Shown in pieces: positions 36,898 to 44,458 of a stretch of DNA of 64,000 nucleotides. The stretch's first letter is position 1; every line of letters begins with the position of its first letter. The notes below the pieces were generated by a model. It searched no databases. It was given only the letters and a program-made list of their open reading frames with translations, and was not told where the DNA came from. Position numbers and translations under genes: made by a program. Source of the stretch: Ancylobacter polymorphus (GTDB lineage Bacteria > Pseudomonadota > Alphaproteobacteria > Rhizobiales > Xanthobacteraceae). The stretch spans positions 142,420 to 206,419 of the forward strand of contig NZ_CP083242.1 of assembly GCF_022836935.1 (NCBI RefSeq), given 5' to 3'.

Positions 36898-37596
36898 TCA
36901 ATCGACGTGCATGACGAAGCCATCATTCCACTGCCTTCCCGCGCGTTGGCGCCCCGCGTCGGCCCTAGGAGCCATCTCGACGACATCCGGCTGTGCTGAC
37001 GCGCGCGGGTCGCCGCCAGGAGTCGGCCAGCTGTTGAAGTCGTTGATGACCTGAGCGACGAAGCGCACCGTCTCAGGATAGGGAGGAACGCCGCGACTCT
37101 TGGCGACGGCTTCTTCGCCGGCGTTGTAAGCGGCGAGAACAAAGAACAAATTCTTGTATTTGTCCTGGAGGCTGCGCAGGAAGCGAATGCCGCCACGCAC
37201 GTTATCGGCGGGATCGCAGAGGTCGACTTTGAACCGATCCGCGGTCTGTGGAAGCAACTGCATCAGGCCGAAGGCGCCCTTTTCCGACAGCGCGATCGAG
37301 TTGTAGCGGCTTTCGTTTTTCGCCACCGATTGGACGAAGTCGGGCGAGAACTGCTCTTCCGTCGCGATGCGGGCCACCAGAGCTCGCGCTTCGTCTGGCG
37401 CCATCGCCTGTGCGTTAGCACATGCGGTGGGCCCAGGCGCGGCGGCATCGAGGCGGAAACGCGAGGGGTCGAGCGGAAGGACCCGGCCGGACGCATCGAC
37501 GGTCGCGACCCGCGGCAAGGTCGCGGCATCCTGGGCGTTCGCCCCAGCGCAAGCCACCGCCATCCCCAATGCGATTACCGCGATTCGTCTCGCCAT
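36898..37596 (-). CDS. virB1: Lytic transglycosylase VirB1-like
   Basis: 232 residues. Signal peptide (IAVIALGMAVACAGANAQ), then an SLT domain with catalytic Glu in VAKNESRYNSIALSEKGAFG, followed by LMQLLPQTADRF and the helix AAYNAGEEAV. Opens the peptidoglycan for the secretion channel. First gene of the leftward operon, transcribed away from the rightward transfer operon; the 99-base gap between them must hold both promoters. Confidence 0.92.
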   Translation of the reverse strand: MARRIAVIALGMAVACAGANAQDAATLPRVATVDASGRVLPLDPSRFRLDAAAPGPTACANAQAMAPDEARALVARIATEEQFSPDFVQSVAKNESRYNSIALSEKGAFGLMQLLPQTADRFKVDLCDPADNVRGGIRFLRSLQDKYKNLFFVLAAYNAGEEAVAKSRGVPPYPETVRFVAQVINDFNSWPTPGGDPRASAQPDVVEMAPRADAGRQRAGRQWNDGFVMHVD

Positions 37597-37627
37597 GCCT
37601 CCAGACCCTCACTTTTCAATAGACAAT

Positions 37628-37639
37628 ATATTAGATGTT
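37628..37639. promoter_or_regulatory. Shared element ATATTAGATGTT (site 1)
   Basis: Lies in the 99-base gap between virB1 and the TrbM-like gene, within an A/T-rich block. The same 12 bases followed by a TACG occur again at 40308-40319. Either a -10 region (TATATT) with conserved flank or an activator site. Confidence 0.45.
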
Positions 37640-37695
37640 GTTACGTTGGCAACCGGTTAGTGAGCCACGTCCCCAGCTCCGATCCGGAGGGTTGG

Positions 37696-38184
37696 ATGAA
37701 CCACTGCTTCGCCCTGCTCGCCCTTGTCGGCCTCGTTCCTGCGGTCGCCCCACCCGCCGTAGCGCAGGACGCCTCGTTCGGCTGCAAGGTGCTGCTCTGT
37801 GCGGCGGCCAGCAATCCGAGCTGGTCCGGCATTCCCTATTGCGTCCCGGTCATGCAGGAATTGTTTCGGCGGCTGGCACGCGGCGGCAGTTGGCCGTCCT
37901 GTTCTGAAGGGCACGCCAGCAACCCCGGCTATGAGCCCTACGAACCCTGTCCCTCCGGCCTGACGCCCGTCGCGGGATCGGCGGGCAGCGAAACCCCGCC
38001 GTCGCCCAACGGAGAGCTGTGCGCAGATCTCTCCAAGCCCGAGCGCACCTGCTCTGGAAGCGATGGCGGCTGTACCACCACATATCCGACGACGCCGCGC
38101 CAGCACCGGAAGGAGCCGTATTACGTCGACATCAGCTCGGCCAATGGCGTGCAGCGGTTCTACTTCTCGCTGCAGGGCTACTAG
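37696..38184 (+). CDS. TrbM-like exported conjugation protein
   Basis: 162 residues from MNHCFALLALVGLVPAVAPP; ribosome site CGGAGGG nearby. The mature start FGCKVLLCAAASNPSWSG, then CVPVMQELFRRLARGGSWPSC, matches the Cys-patterned TrbM type found in transfer operons, whose exact job is unknown. A second Cys-containing half (LCADLSKPERTCSGSDGGC) probably forms disulphides in the periplasm. First gene of the rightward operon. Confidence 0.7.
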   Translation: MNHCFALLALVGLVPAVAPPAVAQDASFGCKVLLCAAASNPSWSGIPYCVPVMQELFRRLARGGSWPSCSEGHASNPGYEPYEPCPSGLTPVAGSAGSETPPSPNGELCADLSKPERTCSGSDGGCTTTYPTTPRQHRKEPYYVDISSANGVQRFYFSLQGY

Positions 38185-38185
38185 C

Positions 38186-38788
38186 ATGGGCGGGGCATCG
38201 CTGTTCGCCGGGATTTTGGCCCTGCCACTCACCGCAACAGTGGTGACGGCTCAACCCGCGTCGTCCTGGTTTCCAGTTCCAGCGGACGCCATCTATCTGA
38301 CAGGCGACAGCTGGTCGGACGGCGATCGGACCTACCGCCTTTATGGCGTCCAGGCCTGCCTGCGTGGCACGAGCTTCACGAATGGGCATGGCCTCAAGCG
38401 TGACTGCGGTGAGGCCTCGCTTGCCATGCTGGTCGCGCTGGTGCGCGATCTGAGACCGCAGTGCTATGATGCGGCCGAGTCGCCGCAACTGCGAACCGTT
38501 TTCGTGTTCTGCCTGGCCAGCCCGAACAAAGGGGCTGCAGCGGGTTCGCGCATCGATCTCGGCACCGCTTTGATCTCGACCGGATTTGCGTTCTCGGCAT
38601 TGAAGCCGGACGGACAACCGGTCCATGCGCCGTACTTCGTGGCCCAACTCGTCGCGCAGCGATCCAAGGTTGGATTGTGGGCTTTTGCCGATGTTCCCGA
38701 TCCGAACGCGATCATCTTGCGCGCCCTAAGGCAGCCCCTGGCCGCGCCCGGGACCGGGAGGTCCGACGGGAAAGAAGCGACGCCATAG
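38186..38788 (+). CDS. Thermonuclease-fold exported protein (1)
   Basis: 200 residues starting one base after the previous stop. Signal peptide (LFAGILALPLTATVVTAQ), then an SNase-like OB-fold: DRTYRLYGVQACLRGTSFTN, DCGEASLAMLVALV, LGTALISTGFAFSAL. In active nucleases the GIDAPE motif carries the acidic catalytic residues; here it reads GVQACL, so catalysis by the usual mechanism is doubtful. A periplasmic DNA-binding or structural role in transfer is possible. Confidence 0.6.
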   Translation: MGGASLFAGILALPLTATVVTAQPASSWFPVPADAIYLTGDSWSDGDRTYRLYGVQACLRGTSFTNGHGLKRDCGEASLAMLVALVRDLRPQCYDAAESPQLRTVFVFCLASPNKGAAAGSRIDLGTALISTGFAFSALKPDGQPVHAPYFVAQLVAQRSKVGLWAFADVPDPNAIILRALRQPLAAPGTGRSDGKEATP

Positions 38789-38816
38789 GCATCAACATCC
38801 AGCACGAGGAGCGAGC

Positions 38817-39155
38817 ATGCGAACCACAAATCTTTTCATCGTCCGCGGTTTTGTGGGACAGGCGCCGAAGGCGTTCAACAAGGCCGCCAAGGTCAATGTC
38901 GCGACCGATCGCGCTTGGACCGATACCAAGGGCGAACGACACGAAGAGACCGACTGGGTGACCGTCACCGTCCTCAATGAAAAGGCTGCGGCCTGGGTCA
39001 TCGCCAACGTTGCGAAGGGCGATGCCGTCTATGCGGAATGCCGGATCGCCGACGGCTCCTATAAGAAGGACGGCGAGACGGTCTATACCACCGACATCAT
39101 CGCCAACGTCTTCCACAAGCTCGACCTCGGTGCACGCGACGATGCGGCGGCATGA
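38817..39155 (+). CDS. ssb: Single-strand DNA-binding protein, plasmid type
   Basis: 112 residues, OB-fold SSB: NLFIVRGFVGQAPKAFNKAA, DWVTVTVLNEKAAAWVIANV, KGDAVYAECRIADGSYKKDG. It lacks the acidic C-terminal DDDIPF tip of housekeeping SSB, ending LGARDDAAA, so it probably does not recruit the host replication partners. Likely coats transferred strands in the cell. It sits between two SNase-fold genes and overlaps the second by 14 bases. Confidence 0.85.
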   Translation: MRTTNLFIVRGFVGQAPKAFNKAAKVNVATDRAWTDTKGERHEETDWVTVTVLNEKAAAWVIANVAKGDAVYAECRIADGSYKKDGETVYTTDIIANVFHKLDLGARDDAAA

Positions 39156-39729
39156 CGGCCTGCTGCTCACGATCGCGCTCCTGGCAGTCGCTATGATGAC
39201 CGCGGCTGAGGCGCAGTCCGCCGATCGGAAGGACGGCGTCTATGCGCCGCAGGCGCCGCTTCAATCGCGGCCATTGCGGGTCGAAGTCATCGACGGAGTG
39301 CGTTTCCGCGATATTGAGACAGACGAAGTCTACCGACTCTACGGCATTGATACCTGCGCGCCCGGCCAAACCGCACGCCTGGGCAGACAGCCCTGGCCGT
39401 GCGGGACGATGGCGATCTCGTGGCTCGTTACGGCGACGCTGAATGCCTGGCTCGCCTGCAACACATTGCGGAAGGAGGCATCAGAACACCTGGTGCGTTG
39501 CGCCACGGCTGGCCATCCCGACATCGCCGCCGACATGCTCCGGGCCGGTGTTGCCGTGGCGCTTCCCGGCACGGAGCAGGATCCGCCCGTCCGGGTATAC
39601 ATCCGAGCCGAGCAGGATGCGCGGAAAGCCTTTCGCGGGCTTTGGTCGAGCACGTTCCAGATGCCGTGGGAGTGGCGTGCCAACCATCCGACGACGCTGC
39701 CACTCGCACGCTCCGAGGCAACGCCATGA
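39142..39729 (+). CDS. Thermonuclease-fold exported protein (2)
   Basis: 195 residues. Signal peptide (LLLTIALLAVAMMTAAEA), then RPLRVEVIDGVRFRDIETDE and YRLYGIDTCAPGQTARLGRQ, clearly SNase-like; the Glu of the GIDAPE motif is replaced. The late helix DIAADMLRAGVAVAL is kept. Resembles the protein at 38186, so the pair is probably an ancient duplication around ssb. Stop overlaps the next start (ATGA). Confidence 0.65.
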   Translation: MRRHDGLLLTIALLAVAMMTAAEAQSADRKDGVYAPQAPLQSRPLRVEVIDGVRFRDIETDEVYRLYGIDTCAPGQTARLGRQPWPCGTMAISWLVTATLNAWLACNTLRKEASEHLVRCATAGHPDIAADMLRAGVAVALPGTEQDPPVRVYIRAEQDARKAFRGLWSSTFQMPWEWRANHPTTLPLARSEATP

Positions 39730-40268
39730 GCCGCGCCGCCGTTCTCATCATCCCCGTTCTGCTGCTGTCCTCCTGCGCTGCGCCGCAGCCATGGCCGGTC
39801 TCAGACTATGGGCCCCCCGCGCGTGAGCCGCTCTACACGCCCGCCGTCGTCAAGCCCGGCCGTCTCGAATATGCTCCCGACCGTTCGACATTTGCGCCGA
39901 TTTTGACCGATCGCTTTCCCTACCCGACCCAGCCGGAGGCCAATGCGGCTTATCAGAGGCTCCACGCTGGCGATGCCGCCGACGGCACCCCCTCGTGGGT
40001 ATGGCTGTTCGGGTGCAAGCCAGGTGCGCTGGACGCGCAAACCGCCCGTGTGACCCGCTACCGCGGTCCCGTCGTTCACTGCGCTACGGATTTTCTGGAC
40101 ACCAGCGGTCGCCGTCTGCGCCGCGAGGCCGTGAATTTCTATTACCACGGCGACGTATGGAACATGCAGCCAATCGACCCGCCGCGCAGCGCGGTGCCCT
40201 GGCGCAATCGCGAGCGCTCGCCCACAGATTTCTGGAAGTGGTGGCCGGGGCGCGATCGCTACGAATAG
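39726..40268 (+). CDS. Exported lipoprotein of transfer operon
   Basis: 180 residues. Lipobox (LIIPVLLLSSCAAPQ), then a hydrophilic mature part with FPYPTQPEANAAYQRLHAGD, a WVWLFGCKPG segment and an aromatic end (TDFWKWWPGRDRYE). No family recognised. Coupled by ATGA overlap to the SNase-fold gene, hence part of the same envelope-associated set. Confidence 0.65.
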   Translation: MSRAAVLIIPVLLLSSCAAPQPWPVSDYGPPAREPLYTPAVVKPGRLEYAPDRSTFAPILTDRFPYPTQPEANAAYQRLHAGDAADGTPSWVWLFGCKPGALDAQTARVTRYRGPVVHCATDFLDTSGRRLRREAVNFYYHGDVWNMQPIDPPRSAVPWRNRERSPTDFWKWWPGRDRYE

Positions 40269-40279
40269 CAGGCAGCACG

Positions 40280-40936
40280 ATGCAGGCGGCAAACCCGTTG
40301 AGTCATTATATTAGATGTTATACGCAGCGCGTGTCGCCGGCTATTCGACCCGCTGCCGCTGTTTTCCTGATGATGGAGTTCGCCGGGATGATGAACACTC
40401 CAACTTGGGCGCAAACGGTGACGCCGGACCCAGGGACGTGGCGGCCAATGGCCTATGCTGATCTACAGCGGCCCTCACGCGCGACCGCTACCTACACTGA
40501 TATCTGGAAGGATGCGATCGAACGCAACAATGATGGCTATCGGCAACGCGGCGATCATCGCTTCGCGGGCGGTAACGCGCCCGTCACCGAAGCTCATTTC
40601 GTCATCTGGAGCCGCGGTCGTTCCGTTGTCCTAAGTATTCTCAACACGGCGATTGGATGCACGATCAAGACCGCGGTGCCGCAGGCGCGCGCGACGGTGA
40701 AGCTCTGCCCCATACGGATCGCGATTTACGAAGGGATTCAAGTCCACACGCTGGACGGCGGTTACGCTTGCTTTCTTGAGCTCGAGCCCGGCGCATCGCC
40801 CGATCCTACGGTGTCCGCCGCCTATGCGTCATATGACGTGCCGAAACGAACGCTGAAGACGGGCATGATCGTCAACCATAAGGCTGTCGATGGCTGCTCG
40901 CTGGATGTGCCGCTGGGCCGGCGCAATGCTGATTGA
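40280..40936 (+). CDS. Exported protein of transfer operon, unknown
   Basis: 218 residues if started at 40280; a GTG at 40331 gives a shorter N-terminus with a better signal peptide (AVFLMMEFAGMMNTPTWAQ) and would leave the repeated element at 40308-40319 outside the coding part. Mature region contains ERNNDGYRQRGDHRFAGGNA and three Cys near the C-terminal half. No family recognised. Confidence 0.55.
   Translation: MQAANPLSHYIRCYTQRVSPAIRPAAAVFLMMEFAGMMNTPTWAQTVTPDPGTWRPMAYADLQRPSRATATYTDIWKDAIERNNDGYRQRGDHRFAGGNAPVTEAHFVIWSRGRSVVLSILNTAIGCTIKTAVPQARATVKLCPIRIAIYEGIQVHTLDGGYACFLELEPGASPDPTVSAAYASYDVPKRTLKTGMIVNHKAVDGCSLDVPLGRRNAD
40308..40319. promoter_or_regulatory. Shared element ATATTAGATGTT (site 2)
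   Basis: Second copy of the 12-base element seen at 37628, again followed within two bases by TACG and again ahead of a transfer gene. If it is a promoter element, the gene starting here may have its own transcript inside the operon. Confidence 0.45.
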
Positions 40937-40948
40937 GGAGACACAAGG

Positions 40949-41425
40949 ATGCGCTCTCACATGATTTGTCTGCTCGCCGCGGCGGGGCTGCTCGCCGCGG
41001 GGGCAGCGGCCGCGGCCGACGTGGCTTTCACCTATAAGACCTCCTACCGGAACGTGAGCCAGGATCCCGACAAGATCTGGACCGGCGATGCGCTGGCAGC
41101 CGGTTCTTCCGGCACCGTGACCATTCACGAATATGAACTGCGCACCCCGCGCGGCGACTACTTGATCTCGCAGATATGGAACGACGACTGCGCGTCGGCG
41201 ACCTGCCCCACGCGCCTCGTGCGCGTGGCTCCGCACCAGCCGCCGGCCATCCTAGTCGACGACATGATGCATCAGATCGTCCCTCCCGATGATCCGCGCT
41301 TCGCCGGGCTGTCGAACTCGGGCCCGCAGGCCGCGTTTGCCGAGCATCCCTTTCTCCTTAGCGACGACGGCAAGACGCTGGTCAACGGAGACTTCAAGTT
41401 CGAGATCGGGTCGGTGAAGCCATGA
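40949..41425 (+). CDS. Exported protein of transfer operon, unknown
   Basis: 158 residues. Signal peptide (MICLLAAAGLLAAGAAAAAD), then a beta-rich part (VAFTYKTSYRNVSQDPDKIW; GTVTIHEYELRTPRGDYLIS) with a C-pair DDCASATCPTRLVRV. Ribosome site GGAGACACAAGG precedes the ATG. The stop overlaps the next start by 4 bp. No family recognised. Confidence 0.6.
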   Translation: MRSHMICLLAAAGLLAAGAAAAADVAFTYKTSYRNVSQDPDKIWTGDALAAGSSGTVTIHEYELRTPRGDYLISQIWNDDCASATCPTRLVRVAPHQPPAILVDDMMHQIVPPDDPRFAGLSNSGPQAAFAEHPFLLSDDGKTLVNGDFKFEIGSVKP

Positions 41426-42114
41426 GCCGCCCTCGCGCTGTCCAATCGGCTGTCTTCAACGCAGGCGTCGTACTTTGCCTGTCGGCGACGCTGGCGCTCG
41501 CGGGAGAATCCGCCGCGAGCCTGACCTCGGCCGGCATTCCGGCGAACTGCGCGAATTTTGCGGCCAAGGTCTCGAGCAGCGAGGGGAATTTCGGATCTAT
41601 CAACCAGGCGGGTTGCCTTGGGGCGTTCCAGTTCTGTCCGGGCACCTTCGAACGTTATTACAACGGCAATGCTCAAAGCTTTCTCAACGACCCCTCCGCG
41701 CAGGTCGCGGCCTGGACCCGATATCAGCAGGATGAGTGGTCAAAGGCGCAGAGCAACGGCATGACCTCGCTGATCGGGCAGCAGGTATGCTACGGCGGTC
41801 GCTGCGCCACGGTCGACCAGTCTGCGATCCTCATGGCCTGCCAGTTCGGCTGCGGCCCCCGCGGAAAGCTTGCAAACTATGCCGCGGGCGGCGACTGCAA
41901 CGCCCGGAACGTCAAGGACGGCAATGGCGTCAGCGTCTGCAGTTATTTGATCCGTGGCGCCGGCTATGATGCCTCCTGTTTCACGGGAGACCAGTCGGCG
42001 GTTTGCCAACAAAGCCCGACTGGGCCGGGCGATTTCCCGACCTCCACCGGCATAGCCGCCAACCCGCCGACACCGTCGACAGCTTCAATCATCGTCAGCC
42101 CCACCGACGTCTAG
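41422..42114 (+). CDS. Muramidase-like exported protein
   Basis: 230 residues. Signal peptide (GVVLCLSATLALAGES), then a lysozyme/transglycosylase-like start: AAKVSSSEGNFGSINQAGCL, GAFQFCPGTFERYY, the E-x-NFG and GAxQF pattern of peptidoglycan cleavers. Numerous Cys (CYGGRCATVDQ, CQFGCGPRGK) suggest disulphides. It may act as a second cell-wall opener beside VirB1. Last gene of the rightward operon, facing the luxI unit. Confidence 0.65.
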   Translation: MSRPRAVQSAVFNAGVVLCLSATLALAGESAASLTSAGIPANCANFAAKVSSSEGNFGSINQAGCLGAFQFCPGTFERYYNGNAQSFLNDPSAQVAAWTRYQQDEWSKAQSNGMTSLIGQQVCYGGRCATVDQSAILMACQFGCGPRGKLANYAAGGDCNARNVKDGNGVSVCSYLIRGAGYDASCFTGDQSAVCQQSPTGPGDFPTSTGIAANPPTPSTASIIVSPTDV

Positions 42115-42126
42115 ATTGCCTGATGA

Positions 42127-42378
42127 TCAATTCATCTCGGACGGATCGCGGATAATGAAGGGCGAGAAGAAGTTAAGCTGATCTTCCGTCGACGCGCACA
42201 GATCGCCACCCCGATAATGGGCGTGAACCAGCGCCCAGAAGACGACTTCGTCGGATCTCCCGGCGAATAGCGCCTTCTGAAGCGTGCGCCCGATCAAAGT
42301 TACGGCGCGTAGATGGTCGTAACGGGCATGCAGCTCGTGAGCAACGATCTTGGTATCGGCAGTTCGTATCACAAGCAC
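42127..42378 (-). CDS. Small protein downstream of luxI
   Basis: 83 residues, soluble, starting MLVIRTADTKIVAHELHARY, preceded by a GGAGG-type ribosome site. It follows the LuxI-type gene by 23 bases in the same direction and so is probably co-transcribed. No family recognised; could be an antiactivator or accessory of the quorum circuit, but nothing in the sequence proves that. Confidence 0.6.
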   Translation of the reverse strand: MLVIRTADTKIVAHELHARYDHLRAVTLIGRTLQKALFAGRSDEVVFWALVHAHYRGGDLCASTEDQLNFFSPFIIRDPSEMN

Positions 42379-42401
42379 TCCTCCATTTTATCTTCATCGC
42401 G

Positions 42402-43025
42402 TCACGCAGCCGACGGCCAGCACGCAGTTGGTAGAACCGGATCGGTGCACCCGCGTGCCGCTTGAATCGCCGTCAACGTTTCGCGATTGAATGACATGCG
42501 CAGCGCCACGACCTCGTCTCGGCCGACCCGTTTGGGAAACCCGAGCGGTCTCACAAAAAAGCGGAGCTGCATGGCGATCACCATAAGGCGCCAGTCGATC
42601 GCGACGGTGACGGTGTCGACCCGGTTCGCCGCCCCCCATTCGACGACTCCCTGCGCGAGCTCGAGGAAAGGACTATCGCCGCGCGGCCGCATTTCGCGGT
42701 GGCCTTGCGCAACACAAAAGCGCGTCCACTCGAAGATGCGCGGGCCGCGGGGCGGTGCGCGCCGGCAAAGGTCCGTCAGCACGTTCGTCAGCAGGTGCGG
42801 ACGGGTGGTCGGCAGCAGGCGCTGATAACCCACAATCTCTTCGCCGCGCAGGCAGATATGATGAACGGCATATGCGTCGTCGAACTGGTCACGCTCGCAA
42901 CCATCGGGTTGACGCAGCTCCTCCCAGCCCTTCTCCTCGACGAAGACGCCGTGACGGAATCGGTGGGCGCGGTTCATCAGGGCGGGGTGCCGACTGACGT
43001 CCGAACCGGGGATGACCATGAGCAT
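42402..43025 (-). CDS. LuxI-family acyl-homoserine-lactone synthase
   Basis: 207 residues. The conserved set for lactone synthases is present in order: R and F in FRHGVFVEEKGWEEL, W, D-x-x-D in RDQFDDAYAVHH, R in YQRLLPTTRP, and E with R in FEWTRFCVAQGHREM. The enzyme makes an N-acyl-homoserine lactone from S-adenosylmethionine and an acyl carrier. GAGGAG lies 6 bases before the start at 43025. It faces the muramidase-like gene and, with the LuxR at 23862, brackets the secretion genes. Confidence 0.9.
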   Translation of the reverse strand: MLMVIPGSDVSRHPALMNRAHRFRHGVFVEEKGWEELRQPDGCERDQFDDAYAVHHICLRGEEIVGYQRLLPTTRPHLLTNVLTDLCRRAPPRGPRIFEWTRFCVAQGHREMRPRGDSPFLELAQGVVEWGAANRVDTVTVAIDWRLMVIAMQLRFFVRPLGFPKRVGRDEVVALRMSFNRETLTAIQAARGCTDPVLPTACWPSAA

Positions 43026-43237
43026 GTTGAACTCCTCGGCAATGAGAACAAGGCCGAGTTGCGCATGCTATCTGCCCACATTGTATGGGTACAAAGCTCC
43101 ATTGAAATCGCGATTGGAAGCTCGTGCGGGACGACCCAAGGTCAAAAGCGGGCGATATTTCGGAAGCAATGGCACAGATTATCTCGCCGCTTATGCAATG
43201 CCGTAGGCAGGAACGCGAGCGAGCTCAGGAACAGATC

Positions 43238-43251
43238 TTGATCTGGGTTAA
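43238..43251 (+). promoter_or_regulatory. FNR/FixK-like box before ECF sigma gene
   Basis: TTGATCTGGGTTAA, with following AAG, lies 70 bases before the ATG at 43322. It fits the TTGAT-N4-ATCAA consensus with two changes in the right half. One of eight such sites in 43-60 kb. Confidence 0.55.
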
Positions 43252-43321
43252 AGAAGTGGCGCCTCCTCCTGTCAGTCTGACCTGCGCGCCTCGCGCATCT
43301 TCGAGTCAAGGAATGTGAAGC

Positions 43322-43978
43322 ATGGCGTCAAACAGCCACCAAGACGACGTGCCAGCGTCCCGCGGTGTCGAGGATCATGAAGCTGCAAAGCCTCACGACC
43401 GCGCCGTGCAGAGCGCTCTGGTCGAAGCCCAAAAGCAAATCCTTCAGTTCCTCCAGCGGCGCCTCGGCGATCGCGACGCGGCAGACGAGGTCTTGCAGCG
43501 CTTCTCACTACGGGCACTCGAACGCGCATCTCAGCTCCACGATGTTCGAATGGTGCGCGGCTGGTTGGGCCGCATCCTCGCGACAACGATCGTCGACTAC
43601 CAACGAGAGACGGCACGCCGCCGCCGCCGCGAAATCGTAGTCGATCAGGCTGAGGTCGAGAACCACCCCGTCGATGAGGAGCTCGACGCGGCGATCTGCA
43701 ACTGTCTTTATCGCCTATTGCCGACGCTGAAGGCAGAATACGCCGACATCATCTGGCGCGCCGATATTCTCGGAGAACCGAGGAACCGTTTGGCGGAGAG
43801 TTTGGGGACGTCGTTGAACAATCTGACCGTGCGATTGCATCGCGGCCGACAGGCGTTGCGCAAACGTCTCGAAGAGATGTGCCGGACGTGTCCGGTGCAT
43901 GGCTTCTTGGATTGCCATTGCGAAAAAGGCGAACAAACGCAAGCGTTCGCCGATGCCAAGGCCAAGACCACCCCATAA
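43322..43978 (+). CDS. ECF-type sigma factor with Cys-rich tail
   Basis: 218 residues. Region 2 (DEVLQRFSLRALERASQLHD, then VRGWLGRILATTIVDYQRET) and region 4 (NRLAESLGTSLNNLTVRLHR) of group 4 sigma-70 factors. The C-terminal extension has CRTCPVHGFLDCHC, a CxxC...CxC set likely to hold Zn or to sense redox state. No anti-sigma gene follows directly; an NrsF-like membrane protein lies 7 kb away at 50829. Preceded by an FNR-like box. Confidence 0.88.
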   Translation: MASNSHQDDVPASRGVEDHEAAKPHDRAVQSALVEAQKQILQFLQRRLGDRDAADEVLQRFSLRALERASQLHDVRMVRGWLGRILATTIVDYQRETARRRRREIVVDQAEVENHPVDEELDAAICNCLYRLLPTLKAEYADIIWRADILGEPRNRLAESLGTSLNNLTVRLHRGRQALRKRLEEMCRTCPVHGFLDCHCEKGEQTQAFADAKAKTTP

Positions 43979-44153
43979 CCCGGGGGGCTCGCCGATACTA
44001 CTTCATGGCTGCACCCATACCGACCGCCGGCTGTGTGTCTGATCTGGCGCAATCAGGATCGCTCACGCACCGGTTCCAATTGAGAGCCAAGTAGGTCGCC
44101 TGCGACCTAAATCGTCGTTCTCAAGCGGGCCGTCGAGGGGCGAAACGCTCGCG

Positions 44154-44375
44154 TCATGAGGAACGAGACCTTTGTCGCGGCCATTCTCCCAGCGCAACGA
44201 TCCAGAGGCCGAGCAGATTGGCCAGCGGCACGAATGCAAGAACCGACCAGAATGGTGAGTATCCAATCCGACCGAGAATGCGCCCAATTGGGTAAAGCAC
44301 CAAGGCTGCAAACACGACGAACGCGACCCAGTGCCAAGATGACCAGTAGCCGAGCATCATATACGAGTGGTCCAT
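44154..44375 (-). CDS. Small membrane protein
   Basis: 73 residues with two hydrophobic helices (WHWVAFVVFAALVLYPIG; FWSVLAFVPLANLLGLWI), the common form of small inner-membrane proteins with a PIGRILGRIGYSPFW turn. ATG at 44375 precedes MDHSYMMLGYWSSW. No named role. Confidence 0.65.
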   Translation of the reverse strand: MDHSYMMLGYWSSWHWVAFVVFAALVLYPIGRILGRIGYSPFWSVLAFVPLANLLGLWIVALGEWPRQRSRSS

Positions 44376-44458
44376 TATCGGAGTGTCCTTGGGGTGGTAA
44401 CCTGCACGCTCATGCGCTGTCGGTTACTCTGTTTTCGAGGGCGACCCATATGACGTGA

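Noticed and set aside
43040..43110. Possible lux box near luxI (GTACCCATACAATG region)
   Set aside because: Symmetry is weak and no matching copy was found before luxR or virB1.
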